From positions 1 through 64,000 of the forward strand of contig CANLXL010000008.1 of assembly GCA_947495125.1 (NCBI GenBank): DNA of 64,000 bases. The letters run 5' to 3'. This document shows positions 28,234 to 36,533 of the stretch, piece by piece. A program made the translations under genes and the position numbers. Position 1 is the stretch's first letter, and the number at the start of each line of letters is the position of its first letter. The notes under the pieces were generated by a model, which saw only the letters and a list, made by a program, of their open reading frames with translations, had not been told where the DNA came from and did not search any database. The stretch comes from an uncultured Flaviramulus sp. (lineage in GTDB: Bacteria; Bacteroidota; Bacteroidia; Flavobacteriales; Flavobacteriaceae).

Positions 28234-28603
28234 AAAATATGCTTTTTTAATTGCAATCTTTTATTCTCTAGCTTTAGCTATGGTTAGCTTGATTCAATTA
28301 AATGATTTACCGGATGTTAATATTTCATCTGGCGATAAAATATTTCATTTCTTAACTTATGGTGTGTTAGCGTATTTATGGTTTAACACACTTTTTTTTA
28401 GATTTGAGTTTAACGCCACGAAGGCCATAATCTATAGTGGACTTTGTTCTGTAGTTTTTGGTATAATTCTTGAAGGGTTACAAGGTAGTATAACAACATA
28501 TAGATCTTCTGATGTTAATGATGCTATAGCTAACACTTTGGGTGTGCTTTTTACAGTGCTAATATTAATAGTTGTAAAAAGAATACGCGTTAAAAAATTA
28601 TAA
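28223..28603 (+). CDS. VanZ-like family membrane protein
   Basis: This 126-residue protein has four hydrophobic segments and the family pattern [18 protein letters not shown], then [17 protein letters not shown]. VanZ-like proteins are small membrane proteins of unclear function; the founding member raises teicoplanin resistance, but most homologues are not resistance genes. The start is a TTG (28223) or GTG (28226) inside the gcvH end, since no in-frame ATG precedes the conserved part. The placement after gcvH and before tonB is, as far as I recall, common in Flavobacteriaceae. Confidence 0.85.
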   Translation: MVLKKYAFLIAIFYSLALAMVSLIQLNDLPDVNISSGDKIFHFLTYGVLAYLWFNTLFFRFEFNATKAIIYSGLCSVVFGIILEGLQGSITTYRSSDVNDAIANTLGVLFTVLILIVVKRIRVKKL

Positions 28604-28662
28604 AGACTTGCTTTTTTGCCAAATAAATGGTTATTTTAGCAATCCTCTAAAACAATAAAATT

Positions 28663-29385
28663 ATGGAACTTAAAAAAAATCCTAAAGCAAATGTTGGACG
28701 AAACAGTTCGCTTTATTTCGCAATTGGTTTAGCTTTAATGTTATTTTTAACAAATTTTGCAATCAATTATAAGACCTATGATAAGTCTGATATCGATATA
28801 GGACAATTGAATTTAGATGACTTAGATGATGAGGAAATTCCAATCACAGAGCAATTACAAACACCGCCACCGCCACCGCCACCACCTGCTGCACCTGAAG
28901 AAATTGAGATTGTAGAGGATGAGGAAGAGGTTGAGGAAACGGTTATTGAGTCTACAGAAGTTGATCAGGAAACTGAAATCATTGAAGTGGAAGAAGTAGA
29001 AGTAGAAGAAGTAGAAGAAGATATCGATGTTCCGTTCTCAGTAATTGAAAATGTGCCAATTTTCCCTGGATGTGAAAATAAAAAAGGAAATCAAGCTAAG
29101 AAAGATTGTATGTCGGAGAAAATTAAAAAGTTTGTCAACAAAAAATTCAATACGGAATTGGCAGGCGATTTAGGTTTATCCGGAAGACAACGTATTAATG
29201 TGATCTTTAAAATAGATAAAACCGGAAAGGTTGTTGGAGTACGTTCAAGAGCACCACACCCTGGATTAGAGAAAGAGGCAGCAAGAGTTATTAACCTATT
29301 GCCTAGAATGAAACCGGGAAAACAAAGAGGAAAAGCAGTAAACGTTCCATATTCGTTACCTATTATTTTCCAGGTTCAGGATTAA
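28663..29385 (+). CDS. Energy transducer TonB, first of two
   Basis: This 240-residue protein has a single N-terminal membrane helix (SSLYFAIGLALMLFLTNFAI, about residues 15-35), a Pro stretch (eight Pro near residue 70), a long Glu/Val-rich spacer (about 78-120) made of near-perfect repeats, and a C-terminal TonB domain (about 130-240, with SGRQRINVIFKIDKTGKVVG and YSLPIIFQVQ). With ExbB/ExbD, which are not in this window, it passes proton-motive energy to outer-membrane receptors. A second tonB with a closely similar C-terminal domain follows 142 bp downstream, after a terminator. Confidence 0.92.
   Translation: MELKKNPKANVGRNSSLYFAIGLALMLFLTNFAINYKTYDKSDIDIGQLNLDDLDDEEIPITEQLQTPPPPPPPPAAPEEIEIVEDEEEVEETVIESTEVDQETEIIEVEEVEVEEVEEDIDVPFSVIENVPIFPGCENKKGNQAKKDCMSEKIKKFVNKKFNTELAGDLGLSGRQRINVIFKIDKTGKVVGVRSRAPHPGLEKEAARVINLLPRMKPGKQRGKAVNVPYSLPIIFQVQD
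28984..29020 (+). repeat. GAAGTAGAA microsatellite-like repeat inside tonB
   Basis: Runs of GAAGTAGAA/GAAGAAGTA encode the Glu/Val spacer of the first TonB. The near-identical units could change copy number by slippage without breaking the frame. Confidence 0.6.
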
Positions 29386-29402
29386 TAAAAAATAGACCCA
29401 TA

Positions 29403-29432
29403 ATGGTCATTTCCGCTTAGGCGGGAATCTAA
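29403..29432. repeat. Dispersed short palindromic element, second copy
   Basis: GGTCATTTCCGCTTAGGCGGGAATCTAA forms an imperfect hairpin (TTCCGC/GGCGGGAA). It resembles the TCATTCCCGC-GCGGGAATCTAA elements frequent between genes in this group, and is similar in layout to 27593-27640. Confidence 0.45.
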
Positions 29433-29437
29433 ATATA

Positions 29438-29472
29438 AAATCCCGTTACAAATTTTGTAACGGGATTTCTTT
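29438..29472 (+). terminator. Rho-independent terminator of the first tonB
   Basis: AAATCCCGTTACAAA and TTTGTAACGGGATTT form a near-perfect hairpin with a minimal loop, followed by CTTTTT. It separates the two tonB genes. Confidence 0.8.
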
Positions 29473-29526
29473 TTGGTATGCTTATTGTGATTTTATCATA
29501 ATATTAACATTTAAACTATAATTATT

Positions 29527-30309
29527 ATGAGTATTCCAAAGAAAACTCACGAACTCATTCGGCAAAATGAGCGAATCGTGAGGAAATCACAAAAGCATGA
29601 TGCAAATTTACAAAAAAACTCAACCCTTTACTTCCAAATTGGTTTGATTGTTTGCTTACTGGCAGCCTATGGCTTGCTTGAGATGAAATTTGAAATTAAT
29701 ATTCCAAATTACGCCGTCAAAACTCCAATGGACCCCGACGTATATATTGACATTCCAATTATTAAGGATAAAGTTCCGGAACCAGTCGAACCCATAGTGC
29801 AAAAGAAGAGCAAGTTGCCTGAAGATTTCGAAATTGTTGATGATGATGTTCCGGTAAACCCAATTGTGGACAATATTAAAGAGCCTACCATTGATGTCAA
29901 TCCACCAATTGATCCCGATGACATGATCGATATTGTGGCTCCCACTTTGGACTATAATATTATGGGGGTAGAACAAGTTCCTATTTATCCAGGTTGCGAA
30001 AAGAAAAAAACAAACGATGAACGCCGTAAGTGTATGTCTGATAAATTAACAAAACTCATTCAAAGAAAGTTCAATACAGGTTTGGGAGAAGATCTGGGAC
30101 TATCCGGTAGACAGGTCATTCAAACCCAGTTTAAAATAGATAAGACCGGTCGCGTTATTGATATTAAAACACGTTCGGTGCATGATGAACTTAAAAATGA
30201 AGCGGAGCGTGTCATTAATAAAATTCCAGAGATGATTCCCGGAAAGCAAAGTAATAAATCTGTTGGAGTTATTTATACCTTGCCTATTGTTTTCTTTGTT
30301 CAAAACTAA
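29527..30309 (+). CDS. Energy transducer TonB, second of two
   Basis: This 260-residue protein has one membrane helix (STLYFQIGLIVCLLAAYGLL, about residues 36-55), a Pro/Asp/Ile-rich periplasmic spacer (about 65-145), and a C-terminal TonB domain (SGRQVIQTQFKIDKTGRVID and YTLPIVFFVQN). The pattern VEQVPIYPGCEKKK...R.CMSDKL parallels NVPIFPGCENKKG...CMSEKI in the first TonB, so the two are paralogues from a tandem duplication. The spacers are unrelated in composition, which suggests different receptor reach or partners. The N-terminal 30 cytosolic residues are longer than in the first copy. Which receptors it serves is unknown. Confidence 0.92.
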   Translation: MSIPKKTHELIRQNERIVRKSQKHDANLQKNSTLYFQIGLIVCLLAAYGLLEMKFEINIPNYAVKTPMDPDVYIDIPIIKDKVPEPVEPIVQKKSKLPEDFEIVDDDVPVNPIVDNIKEPTIDVNPPIDPDDMIDIVAPTLDYNIMGVEQVPIYPGCEKKKTNDERRKCMSDKLTKLIQRKFNTGLGEDLGLSGRQVIQTQFKIDKTGRVIDIKTRSVHDELKNEAERVINKIPEMIPGKQSNKSVGVIYTLPIVFFVQN

Positions 30310-30320
30310 AACTAAGGAAA

Positions 30321-30348
30321 GTCCATGGTTCAGGCCATGGGCTTTTTT
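30321..30348. terminator. Terminator between tonB and the convergent folK fusion
   Basis: GTCCATGG-ttcagg-CCATGGGC forms an 8-bp stem followed by TTTTTT. The last T residues overlap the stop codon of the minus-strand folK fusion gene. Confidence 0.8.
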
Positions 30349-31475
30349 CATTCACATATAGCATCTAAAATACTTAAGTAATCTATTCTGTTTTTAACGA
30401 AATCTTTATCGGAAATATCTATAATCTTCACATTAAAATCGGTTTGTGTTTTTAAAAACTCTAAATAGCCAGTATTTATTTTTTCCAGATATTCATTTTC
30501 AATATTCTGCTCATATTCTCGACCTCGATTTTTTATGTTTTGCTGTAACCGTTCTGTATTCTGATATAAATAGACATATAGTTCCGGTTTTGCAATATCC
30601 TTATACATTAAATAGAATAGTTTTCTGTATAATTTGAATTCATCTTCAGCCAGGGTTACTTTTGAAAAAATAAGCGATTTAAATACATCATAATCGCTGA
30701 TAATAAAATCTTTGAATAAATCTAATTGCGATAGATCTTCAGATATTTGCTGATATCTATCCGCTAAAAATGACATTTCTAAAGTGAATGCATAACGCTG
30801 AGCATCTTCATAAAATTTAGGTAAAAACGGATTATCGGCAAAACGTTCCAGGATAAGCTTCGCATTAAAATCATGTGACATTTTTGTTGCTAAACTCGTT
30901 TTTCCGGCACCAATATTTCCTTCAATTGCGATATAATTATAGGTTGAAAAATTATACTTTTTTATAGGGTTCTTTAGCCAGATTTTAACGGGCTCTAGTA
31001 CCGATTCGTCTTCGCATTCATCCAATAAAACAGAAACCTTTCGGTTAAGCTTAGGGTGTTCAACATTTGGTGCAATGTCATTAAGGGGTTGTACCACAAA
31101 TCGACGTTTATACATTTCAGGATGAGGTATCTGCAAGGTTTTGCTGTCTACAATTTGAGCTTCGGCAAAAATGATATCCAAATCGATAGTACGTGCTTCG
31201 TAAGTGTTTTTATGCGTTCTCAAACGACCTAAAGCGGTTTCTATAACTAATAGCTCCCGAAGCACTGCTTCCGGGCGTAAATGACTTTCTAAAACTAAGC
31301 AGGCATTAAAAAAGTCCTCACCTTCAAATCCAAAAGCCGGAGATTTATAGATTTTGGAAATACGAATGATATGTCCAATTTTTATGTGAATGGCATCAAT
31401 GGCGTGTTGTAGGTTTTTAAATTTATCACCTTTATTACTGCCTAAGGCAATATGAAATATTGTTGATTTCGTCAT
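30348..31475 (-). CDS. Fusion of FolK (HPPK) and deoxynucleoside kinase
   Basis: This is a 375-residue two-domain protein. Residues 5-155 form 6-hydroxymethyl-7,8-dihydropterin pyrophosphokinase (FolK, folate synthesis), with IALGSNKGDK, the signature RTIDLDIIF (96-104) and IPHPEMYKRRFV. Residues 180-375 form a deoxynucleoside kinase with a P-loop GNIGAGKT (186-193), the ERFADNPFL segment, and a lid-like stretch NIKNRGREYEQN. Both halves look catalytically complete. ATG 31475 is chosen over a TTG at 31487 because it gives the usual HPPK N-terminus. The fusion joins folate synthesis with deoxynucleotide salvage, two inputs to thymidylate and DNA synthesis. The gene converges on tonB. Confidence 0.92.
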   Translation of the reverse strand: MTKSTIFHIALGSNKGDKFKNLQHAIDAIHIKIGHIIRISKIYKSPAFGFEGEDFFNACLVLESHLRPEAVLRELLVIETALGRLRTHKNTYEARTIDLDIIFAEAQIVDSKTLQIPHPEMYKRRFVVQPLNDIAPNVEHPKLNRKVSVLLDECEDESVLEPVKIWLKNPIKKYNFSTYNYIAIEGNIGAGKTSLATKMSHDFNAKLILERFADNPFLPKFYEDAQRYAFTLEMSFLADRYQQISEDLSQLDLFKDFIISDYDVFKSLIFSKVTLAEDEFKLYRKLFYLMYKDIAKPELYVYLYQNTERLQQNIKNRGREYEQNIENEYLEKINTGYLEFLKTQTDFNVKIIDISDKDFVKNRIDYLSILDAICE

Positions 31476-31546
31476 AAGAGGAAGCAAAATAATAAAAAGT
31501 AAATTGTTTCTTTTATATTTACCTAACGTATTTATTCACAATTGGT

Positions 31547-32251
31547 ATGAATTTGAAAGACAGACTAGTAGCGCAACGTGTTTACATGTTTTTAGGCGCT
31601 TTATTTATTACTTCCTTAGTAGTTTCGAACTTAATTTTTCAAAAATTTTTTTACTGGTATCCTTTTGATATTGAGGTGTTTGGAAGTAAGCTTTTCGAGG
31701 TGTCAGTTGGAATCTTGCCTTATCCCATTACCTTTTTAATCACCGATTTAATAAGTGAGATTTATGGAAAAAAACGTGCAAACCAGGTCGTGGTAGCCGG
31801 AATTTTTGCCTCATTTTTTTCTCTGCTCATCGTTTTTGTAGCCAATGCTGTACCGGCAACAGCATGGTCTCCTGTTGGGAATGAGATGTTTTCTACTGTT
31901 TTTGGAAATACTATTCTTGCAGTTTTTGCCAGCATGATGGCTTATTTGTTTGCTCAGTTTGTCGATATTCAAATCTATCATTTTTGGAAACAGCTTACCA
32001 AAGGGAAGCACTTATGGCTTCGAAATAATTTTTCAACATTCCTGTCGCAGTTTGTGGATACATTTACTGTAGTCGGCCTGTTGTGTTTATTTAATATTAT
32101 TGCCTGGGATAAATTTTTAGGGCTCTTAATTAGTGGCTTTTTATTTAAAGTCCTAATCGCTGCCTGTGATACTCCGTTTTTATATTTGGGTGTTTATCTG
32201 TTTAGAAAACGCTTCAAGCTAAAGGTGAATGAAGAAATTGATCTGCTCTAG
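31547..32251 (+). CDS. Queuosine precursor transporter, YhhQ/VUT family
   Basis: This 234-residue membrane protein has about six hydrophobic helices and the VUT (DUF165) pattern PITFLITDLISEIYGKKRAN, then WLRNNFSTFLSQFVDT. YhhQ-type carriers import queuine or preQ bases for tRNA modification. It is divergent from the folK fusion gene, with a 71-bp gap. QueG, the last queuosine enzyme, is encoded at 7846, which supports the assignment. Confidence 0.9.
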   Translation: MNLKDRLVAQRVYMFLGALFITSLVVSNLIFQKFFYWYPFDIEVFGSKLFEVSVGILPYPITFLITDLISEIYGKKRANQVVVAGIFASFFSLLIVFVANAVPATAWSPVGNEMFSTVFGNTILAVFASMMAYLFAQFVDIQIYHFWKQLTKGKHLWLRNNFSTFLSQFVDTFTVVGLLCLFNIIAWDKFLGLLISGFLFKVLIAACDTPFLYLGVYLFRKRFKLKVNEEIDLL

Positions 32252-32342
32252 TTTTATGACAACTTATATAAATAGAAGCTATGATTCATCTTTTAGCACC
32301 ATTTTTGCGTATATTATTATATTAATAAGTTAATTAAATTCT

Positions 32343-35018
32343 TTGACATTGAAAAAAGCTTTAAAAATTATCGGAATTACGGGACTTGTTTTTATCATAC
32401 TTTTAATAGTGTTACCCTTTATGTTTCAATCGAAAATTAAGGATATGGTTAAAGAGTTTATTAACCAAAACCTAAACGCCCATGTTGAATTTAGTGATGT
32501 TAGTTTGGGGTTCTTACAAAATTTTCCGAATGCCCATGTATCTGTAGATAATCTGATCATTACAAATTTCGAACCTTTTAAAGATGAGGTTTTTACAACG
32601 GTTAAAAGCATATCATTTACAATGCCGATAGGTGAACTGTTTAAAACTACTGATGATACTCCAATTACTGTAAATTCAATTGATATAGATGAAGCGCTAC
32701 TCACATTAAAAACAGACAAATTTGGAAATAATAATTATGATATTACCAAAGATGACGGTGCTGGGGAAGCTTCGGACGAAACAAGCAGTTTTGCTTTTAG
32801 CATAGAAGATTATAGTATAAATAATAGTGCGGTAACCTACATTGACGAAAAATCTAAAACGACTATGCATGTCTCTGAACTTGATCATAACGGGCGTGGT
32901 ATTTTTTCCGCAGGGACCTCAGAATTGGACACAAAAAGTGAGGCTAATGTTAGTTTTACTATCGATAGCACCCATTATTTATCCAATAATAAGATTAGAC
33001 TAGAGGCTTTAATTGGCCTGGATTTAAATAGCAATACATACACCTTCAAGGAAAATAGAGGTTCTATAAATGAACTTCCTTTAGAATTTAATGGTTTTGT
33101 ACAGCAATTAGACAACGGGCAAAATATTGACATTACTTTCGAAAACCCGGAATCGTCCTTTAAAAATTTTCTGGCGGTTATTCCCAAGGTGTATTCTAAG
33201 GATCTTGATAAGGTTTTAACCACGGGTGATTTTAAAGTTAAGGGGGTTGTTAAAGGGTTGGTGTCTGAAGAAACCATACCAAAATTAGATATCAATATAG
33301 CCTCAAACAACGCCTCTTTCAAGTATCCCGATTTACCGAAACGTGTCGAGCAAATTTCAATAAATACTTCTATAAAAAACACCACGGGATTTTTAGATGA
33401 TACTTATATAGACGTTGAAAAATTGAATTTTAAGATCGATGAAGATGTTTTTAAGTCATCGGCTACGCTAAAGAACATCACTAAGAATATGTTGGTAAAT
33501 GCCAGTATTGACGGTGTTCTTGATTTGTCAAATATTTCTAAAGTCTATCCTGTTGAATTAGAGAACACATTAAGCGGTATTTTAAAAGGCAGTATTAATA
33601 CTAATTTCGATATGAAAGCTATCGAAACCAATGCCTATGAACGTATTAAAAATAAAGGCTCGGTAAGTATAAGTGATTTCGTGTTTTCTTCTGAAGATAT
33701 TGTAAACCCTATCCATATTTCTGAAGCGAAGATGACCTTAAACTCCGGAACCGTAGCGCTAAACAATTTTAAAGCAAAAACAGGAGAAAGCGATTTAAAC
33801 GCCACGGGAACTATTAAGAATCTATTAGGGTTTTTATTAAGTGATAACACTTTACAAGGACACTTTGAGGTGAAATCTAACCTTTTTAAGGTTAGTGATT
33901 TTATGACTGAGGATGAAGCTATTTCGGATAATAAATCGACGACTGATGACGAATCTTTAAAGATTCCGGCCTTTTTAGAATGCACTATTGACGCTAATGC
34001 CAAAACCGTTGTTTACGATAACCTAAACCTAAAAGATGTTGCCGGGACTCTAATAATAAAAGACCAGCAAGCAACGCTAAAAAACATGAAATCCAGCATA
34101 TTTGATGGTGCTTTGTCAATAGCCGGTGATGTCTCAACGAAGGAAGAAACACCTACTTTTAATTTGAATTTAGGAGCGACCGGATTTGATATTGCAGAAT
34201 CATTTAGTAATATGGAGCTTTTACAAAACCTGGCACCTGTTGCTAAACTGTTTCAAGGGAAGTTAAATGCCACTATCAATGTGTCCGGAGATTTAGACAA
34301 AGAATTCACACCCGACTTAAGCAGTGTTTCCGGTAATGCATTAGCCGAGCTATTATCCACTGAAATTAATGCCGACAAAGGAGCGTTATTTAATCAGTTG
34401 GAAGGCGCTTTAAGTTTTGTAGATTTTGATAAACTCGATGTGAAAGATTTGAAAACGTACCTAGCATTTGCTGATGGAAAAGTAAGTGTAAAACCGTTTG
34501 ATTTAAAATATGAAGATATTTCTATAACGGTATCCGGAGCTCATGGCTTTGATAAAACTATAGAATACGACGCTGTTTTTAATGTTCCTGCAAAATATTT
34601 AGGTAGCGAGATAAATCAATTAATTGGAAAAATAGATAGTGAAGATACTAAAAATATTTCCATACCGGTTTTGGCAAATATTGGAGGTACATATACCAGT
34701 CCTAATGTGAAAACGGATTTGACCAGTGGTATTTCAAAGTTAACGAAACAACTTATTGAGATTGAAAAACAGAAACTGCTTAATCAGGGTAAAGATAAAG
34801 TAAAAGATATGCTTGGAGACCTTCTTACCGGAAACAAATCTAAAACGGATTCTATAAAACAGCAACAGGATAATGATGTTAAAGGTGTTTTGGGAGATAT
34901 TTTGGGGAATAACAAAACCGAAACAGATTCCACGAAATCGAATACCGAAACAGCCGTTAAAAATGTGTTAGGAGGATTGTTGGGTAAAAAGAAAAAAGAA
35001 AAAGATACGATTAATTGA
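32343..35018 (+). CDS. AsmA-like protein (membrane-anchored, periplasmic)
   Basis: This 891-residue protein has an N-terminal membrane helix (ALKIIGITGLVFIILLIVLP) followed by long repetitive beta structure of the AsmA/TamB-like superfamily (FSDVSLGFLQNFPNAHVSVD near the start; AsmA C-terminal region about 560-830). Such proteins bridge the periplasm and are linked to lipid transport and outer-membrane homeostasis. The C-terminus ends in three Lys/Asp-rich repeats of the form VK.(M/V)LG.(L/I)LG.. (about 815-885). It starts with TTG (32343 or 32349), as no ATG lies before the membrane helix. It is encoded alone between a carrier and a LysE gene. Confidence 0.85.
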   Translation: MTLKKALKIIGITGLVFIILLIVLPFMFQSKIKDMVKEFINQNLNAHVEFSDVSLGFLQNFPNAHVSVDNLIITNFEPFKDEVFTTVKSISFTMPIGELFKTTDDTPITVNSIDIDEALLTLKTDKFGNNNYDITKDDGAGEASDETSSFAFSIEDYSINNSAVTYIDEKSKTTMHVSELDHNGRGIFSAGTSELDTKSEANVSFTIDSTHYLSNNKIRLEALIGLDLNSNTYTFKENRGSINELPLEFNGFVQQLDNGQNIDITFENPESSFKNFLAVIPKVYSKDLDKVLTTGDFKVKGVVKGLVSEETIPKLDINIASNNASFKYPDLPKRVEQISINTSIKNTTGFLDDTYIDVEKLNFKIDEDVFKSSATLKNITKNMLVNASIDGVLDLSNISKVYPVELENTLSGILKGSINTNFDMKAIETNAYERIKNKGSVSISDFVFSSEDIVNPIHISEAKMTLNSGTVALNNFKAKTGESDLNATGTIKNLLGFLLSDNTLQGHFEVKSNLFKVSDFMTEDEAISDNKSTTDDESLKIPAFLECTIDANAKTVVYDNLNLKDVAGTLIIKDQQATLKNMKSSIFDGALSIAGDVSTKEETPTFNLNLGATGFDIAESFSNMELLQNLAPVAKLFQGKLNATINVSGDLDKEFTPDLSSVSGNALAELLSTEINADKGALFNQLEGALSFVDFDKLDVKDLKTYLAFADGKVSVKPFDLKYEDISITVSGAHGFDKTIEYDAVFNVPAKYLGSEINQLIGKIDSEDTKNISIPVLANIGGTYTSPNVKTDLTSGISKLTKQLIEIEKQKLLNQGKDKVKDMLGDLLTGNKSKTDSIKQQQDNDVKGVLGDILGNNKTETDSTKSNTETAVKNVLGGLLGKKKKEKDTIN

Positions 35019-35043
35019 TTCTTAGTTTTTAAAAATATATTTG
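35014..35043 (+). promoter_or_regulatory. Promoter of the LysE family gene
   Basis: ATTG at 35014-35017, an 18-bp spacer and TATATTTG at 35036-35043 closely match the Bacteroidota promoter consensus. The ATG of the LysE gene is 34 bp downstream. Confidence 0.55.
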
Positions 35044-35076
35044 TAAGCTTTAAACATCTTCTACAACAAAAGGGGT

Positions 35077-35700
35077 ATGATTTTAGTTTATCTATTAGTT
35101 GGAATAATAGCTTCTGTACTTAGCGCACTTCCTCTCGGAGCTTCTAACATTGCAGTTATAAATACAACCCTGAAACAAAATGCCAAACAAGCATTTAAAA
35201 TTGCTGTGACGGCGGGAATAGCAGAAGTGATTTTGTCATATTATGCCCTACATTGTAATCTGGTTGTCAAAGATTTTTTTAATAATAACCTTTGGGTTCA
35301 AATTATCATTGCATGCCTTCTTTTCGCGGTGGGATCTTTTTTATTCTTCAAAAAGCAAAATGTGAAGAAAATTAAAAAAATTGGGTTAACACAATCAAAA
35401 TATACAACAGGGTTTTTATTAGGAATACTTAATCCTCCTGTTTTAATTTATTGGGTGATAGCCTTTGGAATTATGAATAATAATGATGTCATGTTATCAT
35501 TAAAATCATCGTTTACCGTACTGTTTTTGTTCTTTTTCGGGGTGTATTTAGGCAAACTGCTAACGCTCTATTTCTATAGTAAAATTAGTGTGATTATTAA
35601 AAATAAAGTCCAAAATGTGACTCTCGTAGTTAATAAAATAACAGGAGCTTTATTAGTCATTATTAGTTTGACGCAAGCCGTGAACCTATATGTCGGTTAG
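35077..35700 (+). CDS. LysE family translocator
   Basis: This 207-residue membrane protein has about six hydrophobic helices and the family N-terminus SALPLGASNIAVINTTLKQN, followed by a basic loop (KKQNVKKIKKIGLTQ) and FLLGILNPPVLIYWVIAFG. LysE-superfamily members export amino acids or related solutes; the substrate here cannot be told. Its stop overlaps the stop of the convergent DUF2797 gene by four bases. A good promoter lies just upstream. Confidence 0.88.
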   Translation: MILVYLLVGIIASVLSALPLGASNIAVINTTLKQNAKQAFKIAVTAGIAEVILSYYALHCNLVVKDFFNNNLWVQIIIACLLFAVGSFLFFKKQNVKKIKKIGLTQSKYTTGFLLGILNPPVLIYWVIAFGIMNNNDVMLSLKSSFTVLFLFFFGVYLGKLLTLYFYSKISVIIKNKVQNVTLVVNKITGALLVIISLTQAVNLYVG

Positions 35701-36491
35701 TGTACGGAAATTTCCACGAACAAGCCTTCGTTAGCTCTAACATTAAAAACAGTGTTATCTTCAAAAATTAAGTATTGCCCTTTAATGCCAACTAATTTTC
35801 CGGAGTATTCCTGTGTCTTAACAAGGTTTAAGCTTTTCGGTTTTTCGGGATACTTAAATACTGGAAATTCTAAATGAGTTTCTGTATTGTTTTCAATGAA
35901 ATAGTCTTTTACCTCGTCTGGGATGTGCGTCTTTAAACGTTCTCGCCATGATGCCAAATTTTCATCTTCTACCTCATTTTTAAGCATCTTTCTCCAATTG
36001 GTTTTGTCGGCTACATAATTTTTTAGAGCAACTTCGGTAATACCGGCCAAATACCGATTTGGGACTTCAACAATTTCAATAGCTTCATGGGCCCCTTGAT
36101 CTATCCATCGTGTCGGCACTTGGTTTTTCCTGGTAACTCCTACTTTTACATTACTGGAATTTGCCAGGTATACAATATGAGGTTGGAGCTGAGCTTTCTT
36201 TTCGAACTCTAAATCTCGGTCTTCTTTGCCTAAATGTGCAGTACTCAATTCCGGACGCATGATCCAATCTGCTGCCTGTGGAACTTCATAAAAACATTGC
36301 TTGTCAAACCCTTGCCTGTAAATAGGTTTGTTTAGACCACAGTTTAAACATTGATATTTAACAAACCGAAGGGAAATGCTTTTATTCAACAATTGATTCA
36401 TGTTTAAAAAATCGTTTTCAAACACTAAATAGTATTGAATGGGCCGTGAAAACTCGGTTTCCATTTTTGTTAAAACACCTTGGTAGTTCAT
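35697..36491 (-). CDS. DUF2797 domain-containing protein
   Basis: This 264-residue protein has a cysteine pair CLNCG with a later Cys (about residues 49-67, a possible zinc site), HIVYLANSSNVKVGVTRKNQ (GIY-YIG-like core strand pattern) and PTRWIDQGAHEAIEI, the DUF2797 signature. The role is unknown; the GIY-YIG-like fold suggests nucleic acid binding but catalytic competence is unproven. It is divergent from the GH3-family gene (42 bp between starts) and convergent with lysE, overlapping it by four bases. Confidence 0.85.
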   Translation of the reverse strand: MNYQGVLTKMETEFSRPIQYYLVFENDFLNMNQLLNKSISLRFVKYQCLNCGLNKPIYRQGFDKQCFYEVPQAADWIMRPELSTAHLGKEDRDLEFEKKAQLQPHIVYLANSSNVKVGVTRKNQVPTRWIDQGAHEAIEIVEVPNRYLAGITEVALKNYVADKTNWRKMLKNEVEDENLASWRERLKTHIPDEVKDYFIENNTETHLEFPVFKYPEKPKSLNLVKTQEYSGKLVGIKGQYLIFEDNTVFNVRANEGLFVEISVH

Positions 36492-36533
36492 GAAAAAAAG
36501 TATTATTTTTAAGAACTTAAAGATAGAATAAAT

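Noticed and set aside
29656-29976. 106-codon minus-strand open frame inside the second tonB
   Set aside because: Its composition mirrors the Pro/Asp-rich codons of the TonB spacer; it is a shadow of that gene.
32975-33385. 136-codon minus-strand open frame inside the AsmA-like gene
   Set aside because: Antisense to a long real gene, no domain recognised and no promoter seen.
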